Shown here: piece by piece, positions 13,111-64,000 of the stretch
Numbering within the stretch: position 1 is the first letter of the stretch
How the letters are laid out: the number at the start of each line of letters is the position of its first letter
Assembly (NCBI GenBank): GCA_009760855.2
Contig: WPIO01000025.1
Span: 1,719,501-1,783,500 of the forward strand
Direction of reading: 5' to 3'
Length of the DNA: 64,000 nucleotides
Origin: Cristatella mucedo
Taxonomy: Eukaryota > Bryozoa > Phylactolaemata > Cristatellidae
Position numbers and translations under genes: made by a program
The notes under the pieces: generated by a model
Seen by the model: the letters and a program-made list of their open reading frames with translations, nothing else
Databases searched by the model: none
Told to the model about the DNA's origin: nothing

Positions 13111-14250
13111 AGATAGGACAGAAATAATGAAAGTAATATACAGAAAACTGATTCACTAATCTAAGCATGTAGCTAATACCTGAAATTTCAGATTTGAAAT
13201 AGAAACTCCAGTTGGTAGTGCACCTAAAATACTTAAACGGGTATGAACTTTAAAGTGGTTTTTAAAACGGCGACCTGACATTACCACTGCTTGAGCCTTT
13301 CTTACTAAACCTGGAGTTACAGATGACACTTCCTGCCATTCTGAGGTTCCGCTTTCATAGGTGGTTAGGCATATAGAAAGACTGCTGGTTTTCTAGAAAG
13401 TTTGAGCTTCTACTGTTTTTTTTATCAGTGGTAAGCTTTAAATTTGCCACCAGACATTTTCTGAATGAATACTGATCTCAATTCTGCTTTAGTACAAGCT
13501 CAAAATAGGAAGTGTCTATGCATACTCCAACTGGCCACTGAGACGAAGAAAGAACCAGAAGCCTGACGTATTCCCGAAGCTAGAGATTTTCGTCAATTAC
13601 ATCACGAAAAATGGTACGGAGATACACCATCAGAGGCTGCTGAAAATTTTGCGGCTTCCAGTTAAAAACGGCTTTCTTACAAGCTGCTACCTTAATGATG
13701 GACTCTCCGATCATGTCTATCTTGTTGACAAAGAATGAAAATGAATTAGTATATTCACCATTGCGAAAGTCATGCACACACATGCATGACCCATAAAGTA
13801 TGTGTGGCCCTTTCTTTGAAGCTCCACAAAGCCATCGAGATAGCATGTATAGCTGACATTCACACTTTGACGGACTGAGAACATAACCCTTAAAATGAGC
13901 TATGCCAGCATATCTTCTGTAGCATATGCACGGAATTCGTTTTTCTTGTGCCTAAGTGATCTTTTACTAGACATCCACACCAGCTCTTCATTCAAATCAC
14001 GTGGAGTGGCCCACCATGGGTGAACAGGTCGGACCGATTGCCATTGAACGCAGTCGCCCGCAGCGACCTCTTGTCTCCAAGCCACCACCACCATCCGTTC
14101 TGTCTGTGGAAGTGATGTCAATGCGAGAACATTTGTCAGGAGCAAGCAGCAAGTTAGAGGCAAGAGAGCTTACAAGCATACCAGCACAGCTGGACATTAG
14201 GATACTGCCACATGGTGCAAGGTTGTCATCCCATATTGCTCCACAAGGGT
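13111..14250. other. Unassigned sequence
   Basis: No confident gene. Overlapping open frames at 13900-14250 on both strands sit in a locally GC-richer stretch but show no family motif and no splice-bounded exon structure I trust. Confidence 0.45.
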
Positions 14251-14262
14251 GAAACCATCATC

Positions 14263-14346
14263 CGCAAAAGAGACGGCATCGACCGCAAGAGAGATGGCAT
14301 CGTCTTCTAGAGTGACAGCATCGCTTGCAAGAGTGACGACTACAAC
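14263..14346. repeat. Imperfect 21-bp tandem repeat
   Basis: About four units share a core resembling GCATCGxxxGCAAGAGxGA. Because the unit is 21 bases, the minus-strand open frame through it (14394-14197) reads a 7-residue periodic peptide with pieces such as LASDAV, TLEDDAI and SLAVDAV. The repeat itself is visible; whether any peptide is made is unknown. Confidence 0.6.
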
Positions 14347-14399
14347 CACAAGGGAGGCTGACGTTGTGCATTTGAGACACAGTATCGTTCGCAAGCAAG

Positions 14400-14600
14400 A
14401 CGGTTAAGTGAGAAGCATAGCTGAATCAGAAGACAATCGAGTAAGCAAGTAGCATGGAAGTTACAGAACAGCTAAGCTGAAAAAGACGTGTAAGAGAAGG
14501 CAGCCGCAGGTAAGATATCGGTACATAATTACTGTGAAAGTGAGTTCCACAGTTTAGGACAAGAAGAGCAAAAGCTTCAGCGACGAACTTAAGACAACTA
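14400..14600 (-). mobile_element. LINE family A fragment, distal half
   Basis: This matches the family A C-terminal region (compare 38092-38280): the AGCATGGAAGT block, the GAGTTCCACAG block and the AAAGCTTC block occur in the same order and orientation. It is interrupted at about 14600 by a plus-strand piece of LINE family B and resumes at about 14880. Confidence 0.7.
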
Positions 14601-14875
14601 GTACGTTGAATCGTAATCCAATTGCCCTGCTTCTACCATGCATTGATCTGCTGCTGCCATGCATAAGTAACATGATTTATAAGTCATTAGCCTCACGTAA
14701 TTTCCCAACACCTCTCAAAAAGACTGTTGTCAGGCCACTACTCAAGAAAGCAACACTGGCCCACGAGAACTTAAGCCCGAACAAGAACTACCACCCAGTT
14801 TCCCTTCAAACGTACCCATCAAAGACACAGGAACGAGCCGTGATCGACCAGCTGAACTCATATTGAAACTTGTCA
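14600..14875 (+). mobile_element. LINE family B internal fragment (RT N-terminal part) nested in family A
   Basis: The open frame 14606-14866 reads an N-terminal reverse-transcriptase stretch with FPTPLKKTVVRPLLKKATL, a decayed NYRPVS region (NKNYHPVS), and AVIDQLNSY at the end. It supplies the segment deleted in the long copy at 9865-13110. It lies in the opposite orientation between two halves of a family A fragment. It has neither the 5' nor the 3' end of the element, so it arrived as, or was reduced to, an internal piece. Confidence 0.75.
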
Positions 14876-14879
14876 GCAT

Positions 14880-15005
14880 AATAACTTTGCTCTGTATCCG
14901 TTGCTAAAACGGCATCAATCCTAGCTCTTTTAGCAAAGGAGGCACGTGCTTAAACTACTGGGACTTGCAGCAGTGGTTTCCCAGGCAACCCATCTATGAT
15001 TGAAT
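14880..15005 (-). mobile_element. LINE family A fragment, proximal half
   Basis: This closely parallels 38417-38540 of the long family A copy, including the ACTTTGCTCTGTATCC block, the ATCCTAGCTCTTT block and the GGCACGTGCT block. It continues the fragment at 14400-14600 across the nested family B piece. Confidence 0.75.
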
Positions 15006-15274
15006 TCCATTAATCAACTTCAAATCTGCCTGAGCCTGAACTAGCTATTCGATCAAGTAACAATCGTGACAAGTGAGGCGAACTTTTTGTGCACTGAGGG
15101 GGTGACTTCGTTTACCCTTAGTCGCTCTGAGGATGCAGCGGAACTACATGCTTGTGCATTCTTATCACCAGTCCGTATATCGGCATCGCGTTTTGCGTAA
15201 TCCACGAAATATTGCAGCATTAACAATTTCACTTAAAACTATCTTACGCCACCAGAACGTGCCGAACATAAAGA

Positions 15275-15432
15275 CCCTAGCTGATTAAACAGCGCGACAG
15301 AAGAGCTTTTACGGCTTTCAATGCCGCTTGCAGTTGCGATGAAGGATCGCCCACCGCAGGAATCGAACCCACGACCTCGGGAACGAGGTCGTGAAAGCAA
15401 CCGCCTTTCCTAGTGTGCCATCACGGCTCACC
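15275..15432 (-). mobile_element. tRNA-derived SINE (family with TTTAATCAGCTAG tail)
   Basis: On the minus strand it starts with a tRNA-like head. An A-box-like TGGCACACTAGG lies near 15422-15411, then a perfect anticodon-arm-like hairpin of CGACCTCG and CGAGGTCG, then the B box GGTTCGATTCC near 15368-15358. The body includes GCAAGCGGCATTGAAAGCCG and CTTCTGTCGC and ends in TTTAATCAGCTAGGG. The same parts recur at 53207-53359 and 51753-51912, and the tail recurs at 49569-49726. Confidence 0.85.
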
Positions 15433-18400
15433 AAAAATAATGTGGCCGACAGTAAAAAGCGGCTTTCTTACGACTAAACGTTCCATTTATGACTGTGGTA
15501 AGAGCAGAAGCAAGAATAATTCGCTAAGGTTAGTCCAGTCATTGGTCTGACGAGTAACAGCAGGGTGCAGAGACGCCAGAGAGGTAGCTGATTGGCTGGC
15601 GGCTTAATTTGCAAGAAGTGACAGTTCTCAATCGCCTCAACAGTTTTTAGAGACCGAATAGTAACGGAAGCATAAAAGTGAGAACAAGTGGTTTTCAGTT
15701 TACAATTAAACTAGGTAAGGAAAGATTCATTGATTTATGAGTGACCGGATTTAGATACGACTATGAATTTAAGTCATAGGTTAGCTGTAATTACTTAGAT
15801 GCAAAGATAAGCAACAGTTTAATAAGCGGAGTGTGTGTTGAAAAAGCCGCCCATACTGAAGTTTAATAATTCGAAAGTTGAGCAGTGAATGGTAAATATA
15901 AATGTCCAAGGCAAGACCTAGAAGCATAAATGAATAGTAGGAGTACCTGTGCCACACATGGGTGTTCTATTGTTTAGGCAGCGAGATCTGTAGAGAGAGG
16001 GCTATGTAGGCCTCGATGCATTATCAAAATTGCATGACATTTTCCTGTTTTACTATCCTTCGCATCCAATAACTTTTGCAATTTAATGTTGCTTAACAAG
16101 GGCATAATTTACTGAATTGACTTATTAAGCAGTGGCTATTTCCAACTGGACAATAAATATTTAATGGAGGTATTACAAGTAACACTATGGCTTAAGCCAT
16201 TTAGAATGTAAGGATGCACAATTATGAATAGACATGCATTTTATACATAATTGTTTACTTGGACTAAATGGCAATTTAGTTTGAGAGAAATAGTCGGCAA
16301 TCCACGGTTTATTCCCACATTTTAAGTTACGAAGGCGCTTGAAGGTCAGAAATTATCAAATGAAAGCTACTATAATCTTCAGGCCAAGGTACGCCATCAA
16401 TGAGTTTAGAAAATAAAAAGTTTTAAATAATAAAAACAAAATGCAGTTTGAAAATGAGCGAAATTACAATTATTAATTGGACTTTTCACACTATCTTTTA
16501 AATCCACTTGTCGGAAATATCAATACAAATTGCCTGATCATCTGTTAAAGATATCATTTTCTGAAAACTCCAGTTACTAGAAAAAATATCGTAGTAGTGC
16601 TTAGACGAGGCTCTGCTGAGTGAGAAGTTAGAAATGGTATACATTTAGATGCTGTATTTTTATCGCTTAAACGAATGTATAACAGCTTAACCAGCGGTTA
16701 GCTGAGAGTCTTTGACACAATTATTACAGGTGTGTTTAATGAAAGCATAATTTTATGAGTGTCGTGCTGAATTCCAAATGAATGACCGTTATTGATCTCT
16801 TTCCCAGAAACCAAACTTCAGGGCATTGACAGCTGAGCGTGCCCATTGCACGCACAAAATGGACGAGTTGTGAGAAACACCTTCAATTAAAATCGAATTA
16901 TAGCCCTTGCAAATCGACTTGTATCGTTGCAAAACGAGAAGTATATGTAATGAGAAGCTTTACAAGTGCAAAAGTAAACAATAACTTACTTTGAGAAGAT
17001 TGTTCAACTAGGTACTTTAGCACTTCAGCATTTCATTCAAGAAGTGGATAACCATTGCAAAATATATTGAAGTGCTATGACTTCATCAACGAGAAAGAGT
17101 AATTAAGTCTTTGGCTTGTATCTTTAGCTAGGGAAACTAGCCTGACCTCTAAAACTAAGTAATGACCAGACATCATCCTAGAAGCGCGACTATCACTACA
17201 ATAACTGCTTCTGATGCAAATGTCATGACACCGACTGCCTTGGAATGACTATATCCTCGCCCAATATAGCATTAAACTCATTTATATAAGCAAAGAGTTA
17301 ATTGTTCAGTATGGTTCATAAATTGCATGTGAATCAAGGCATTCGCAAGCTTGATTTTGGGCTCCGGGGTATCAAATTGAACCATTCGAATGAAATGGCG
17401 ATGATAATATTATTATTCAAATGTCAGTGATTAAGCCCAAAATGCATACTGAAAATAACTTCAAAAATGGCCCTCCTTAATGATAAGGTTCGCTGCTAGT
17501 ATTTCCAGCCTATTAAGAACCATTCATTGTCTCTGCTTGAGTTATTGACATACAAGTTTCCCATAAAACCAGGTAGGGGTAGATACTAACTGCATTACCA
17601 ATTTTGGCACCAAAATCCCCATTTTCTAATATTAGAACGGCGCATACAAAAATTATCTAAATTAATTTTGATAAAGCTGATGCTTTCGTTGGTAACTACT
17701 TTAAAGTTGTGCTGCATTAGTTTCTTATTCTATAGTGTAACGAATAGTTTAATGAAGAGCTTGTAGAAGCTTGGTGCTTACCGACGTTGTATATTTTTCA
17801 GCTTGTCCCGAGATCTTTCAAAAGGCAAAGAACTGCTTGTCTGTAACTCATGCTGTTGCAGTGGTTTCTTCGTTATTCTTGAGGATATTTTACATGTAGT
17901 GGTTTACTTTTCCTCGGTACATATTTAAATTTTGCAAATTTTGAGTATTACAAAAAACTCTTATAAATTGTTATCTGTAAAGTTATTAGTAAGCTACTAA
18001 CGGTGGAGGTAGTGTACCATAAATATGCAAGCTGCTTAGATTTACCAATACATTTTCAAGTATTTTATATAATATATTATTTATAATTTTGCATTTTAGT
18101 TTTTACAATTTATTGTTCTCAGTTGCTGTTTTTAGATAAAGCTCTTCTCATTAGGAGTAATTGATATGCCCATTTTGATAGCCCTTCAGATGTTCGATGT
18201 GTTCTGACATATCGGAGGATGTTTTCGTACTGAAGTGCATGATAAATAAAAGGCTACACTCTTGGCTGAGCGTTCTCTACGATTAAATTTGATGAACAAT
18301 CCTTGTGGACCATCTCTACTCATTTGGTCATTTCGGAATATGTTCTCTTCCTACATTTAGCTTTAGATCTCTTTTTTGCAACCGTTTCCTTTCTTCTTTG

Positions 18401-18520
18401 ACCTCATTTTGGATACCTAGTACCGAAATTAAGGGTTCCTTTCTGAAATGGCTTTTGGCTAGCGATACCAATTACTGTCCTGCAGTCAAGCTTGAAGAGT
18501 CCTAAACTCTTTTAAATCAT
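15433..18520. other. Unassigned AT-rich sequence
   Basis: Three kilobases with no supported gene, RNA or recognisable repeat; open frames are short. Confidence 0.5.
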
Positions 18521-18523
18521 CAG

Positions 18524-18780
18524 TGCTGTCCCGGCAACGAAAGAAAGAGCAGAATCTGCCTTCAGCTTGCAGTACCGTCTGGATACAGGTGATGCTGAAG
18601 TTGCGTCATTCCTGGTAAGTTTTTAAATTCGCCATGCGAGAGTGCTGCTTGTTTGGAGTTACCCATTTTTGTGAAGATTAAATAACAATTTATATTTGCA
18701 GCAGAAAACTTGTACTACGAGATGTTGCACAAACTAAATATTTTGAAGCTCAGGCAGGAACAGCTGAGAACAGTAGTCAG
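18524..18780 (+). CDS. Candidate two-exon segment of an unknown gene (weak)
   Basis: Two stretches look splice-bounded. The first, 18524-18614, follows ATCATCAG and ends at a GTAAGT donor. The second, 18702-18780, follows TATATTTGCAG and ends at a GTAAGC donor. The intervening 87 bases would be a minimal intron. In phase, the join is open throughout; the second exon reads RKLVLRDVAQTKYFEAQAG before the donor. However, more than one frame is open in each piece and I recognise no domain. It could be part of a coding gene, a non-coding spliced transcript, or chance. It lies downstream of, and on the opposite strand from, the SLC22 transporter. Confidence 0.25.
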
Positions 18781-19788
18781 GTAAGCAGACAAGGCCTAAG
18801 TCAAAATTATAAACAAAATTGGCCGTGGTTTTCTTATCTAAGAAACTGCTTATATAGTGTAGCTTTAGCATGAATGTGTATATAGATTTGAATACTCAAA
18901 TTTATTCAAGTGAAATACACGATGATCTTACCCAAAATTTCATGTGATCCAGTGAATAGCAATGCTACCTTTGTATTTATTGTGTAATCAAAATTAATGA
19001 AAAAATATCGCTTACTTATCTAGGGTTCTTTTACTTAATAGAGGGCCAGGACTCATTAATGATAAAAAGTGACTTAGCTGGCCTACTATAGTGAATCCTT
19101 GTGCTTTTCAGATATAATATGACTTTAGCATAATATCCGACCCTGGAGACACTTACACCATAATGAAACGTTTGAGGTCTAAGACAACGGTTGCATATCC
19201 AGCTTTTTATTCAGAAGTCACAAGGCATTTTTGGTGGGCTCAGCAAAAGGAAGGCTCAGAAAGATGCCGTTTATTACTGAAAGAGGAATCGGGCCGTAAC
19301 GGCTCCACGCTAGCTCATGAGCATGCACAAAAGTGGTTCCACTGTTCTCAGCCAAAGGAGGGCGGTCGCTGGGCAAGTCATACGGACTAGTCAAGGGCTA
19401 GTCCTTCTCAGGGTTCAAATAAGATTACGAAATGAATAAATTAGGGCTAGCCTCCAGAGTATAGGCTTAACCTGTGTTTGAACTTTATACAAGTCAAGCG
19501 GGCCAAAACGCCACTGCTTTTACGCGAATATTTATAATCCGAAAGAACTGTAAACCAAACAAGGCTAGTTATTAGTAAGTGAATATGTACAAACATGTTA
19601 AACAATTATTTATTTACTGAGAATAATCTTATTTGAAAATATTGATGCCTCATATATTTAAGAAACTAGCACCGGCATAGAAGAAGCTTTCAAATTCATA
19701 ACTTGTAACGTTTTTTGACGTAATCCTATTTATCTTGGCAAACTTTCACAAGACTATAGGCAATATCAAGTTTAGGACTGACATTATG
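18781..19788. other. Unassigned sequence between convergent units
   Basis: This lies beyond the transporter's polyadenylation-like signal. The open frame at 19163-19390 (plus) has no recognisable motif. A 7-bp inverted repeat (GGACTAG/CTAGTCC) sits at about 19384-19404. Confidence 0.45.
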
Positions 19789-19794
19789 TTTATT
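19789..19794 (-). promoter_or_regulatory. Polyadenylation-like signal AATAAA for the SLC22 gene
   Basis: AATAAA on the minus strand lies about 200 bases after the transporter stop codon at 19998-19996. The distance suits a short 3' UTR. In AT-rich DNA this hexamer also occurs by chance, and no cleavage-site evidence is available. Confidence 0.45.
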
Positions 19795-19995
19795 AACATG
19801 ATTACATTCTTCTTAAAATAACCTACTCATTCGCCAATTAGAAAAGCCTTAAACAAATATGTCACAACTTCTGGATTGCTTCCTAACTGTGGGTTGAATC
19901 ACTAAAAATGCGATGTAGTCTGATCATGCCCTGGTGTGCTCTTTTGATCTGCGACCATTCGAGATTATTAGTTCGCGATTTCCACGAGATCATCG

Positions 19996-64000
<44,005 letters not shown>

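Noticed and set aside
15358-15432. Functional tRNA gene
   Set aside because: B box and hairpin are present, but the acceptor stem does not close, and the sequence continues into a repeated SINE body and tail.

Overview
The window looks like a repeat-rich, intron-rich animal nuclear genome. It is AT-leaning and gene-poor, with short spurious ORFs, GT-AG introns from about 0.2 to 12 kb, many decayed L2/CR1-type LINE copies, tRNA-derived SINEs and long microsatellites. Nothing suggests a prokaryote, plasmid or organelle. I cannot fix the phylum; a lophotrochozoan such as a flatworm is possible but is only a guess.

One host gene is certain. It is an SLC22-type (organic cation/anion/carnitine-like) major facilitator transporter on the minus strand, running from beyond base 64000 down to a stop codon at 19998-19996. 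I traced nine exons: 64000-63912 (cut by the window edge), 55707-55509, 55305-55202, 50634-50483, 48558-48387, 36442-36218, 32350-32121, 20585-20404 and 20178-19996. Every junction has GT/AG borders and the reading phase is kept throughout. Together they give 511 codons plus stop, covering TM1 to TM12; only the initiator region lies outside. A polyadenylation-like signal lies near 19794-19789. About 42.5 kb of this gene within the window is intron.

Most of the rest is transposon debris. LINE family A (L2-like) has one nearly full copy at 37942-41340 (minus), plus fragments at 1-690, 14400-14600, 14880-15005, 25900-26230, 26655-27080 and 57568-58035. LINE family B (also L2-like) has a long copy at 9865-13110 (plus) and over a dozen fragments on both strands, several nested in each other or in family A. 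tRNA-derived SINEs lie at 2490-2653, 15275-15432, 49569-49726, 51753-51912 and 53207-53359; one interrupts a LINE. A 1.1-kb compound low-complexity island (24310-25380) combines inverted G-run arms, a long CA tract, a CpG-rich block and degenerate CCCTAAA telomere-like repeats.

Left of the transporter (1-19990) I see no confident host gene, only a weak two-exon candidate on the plus strand at 18524-18780. No CRISPR array, rRNA or functional tRNA gene was found. I do not see a clearly new biological system; the most informative items are the transporter with its altered TM11 residue and the nested repeat architecture.
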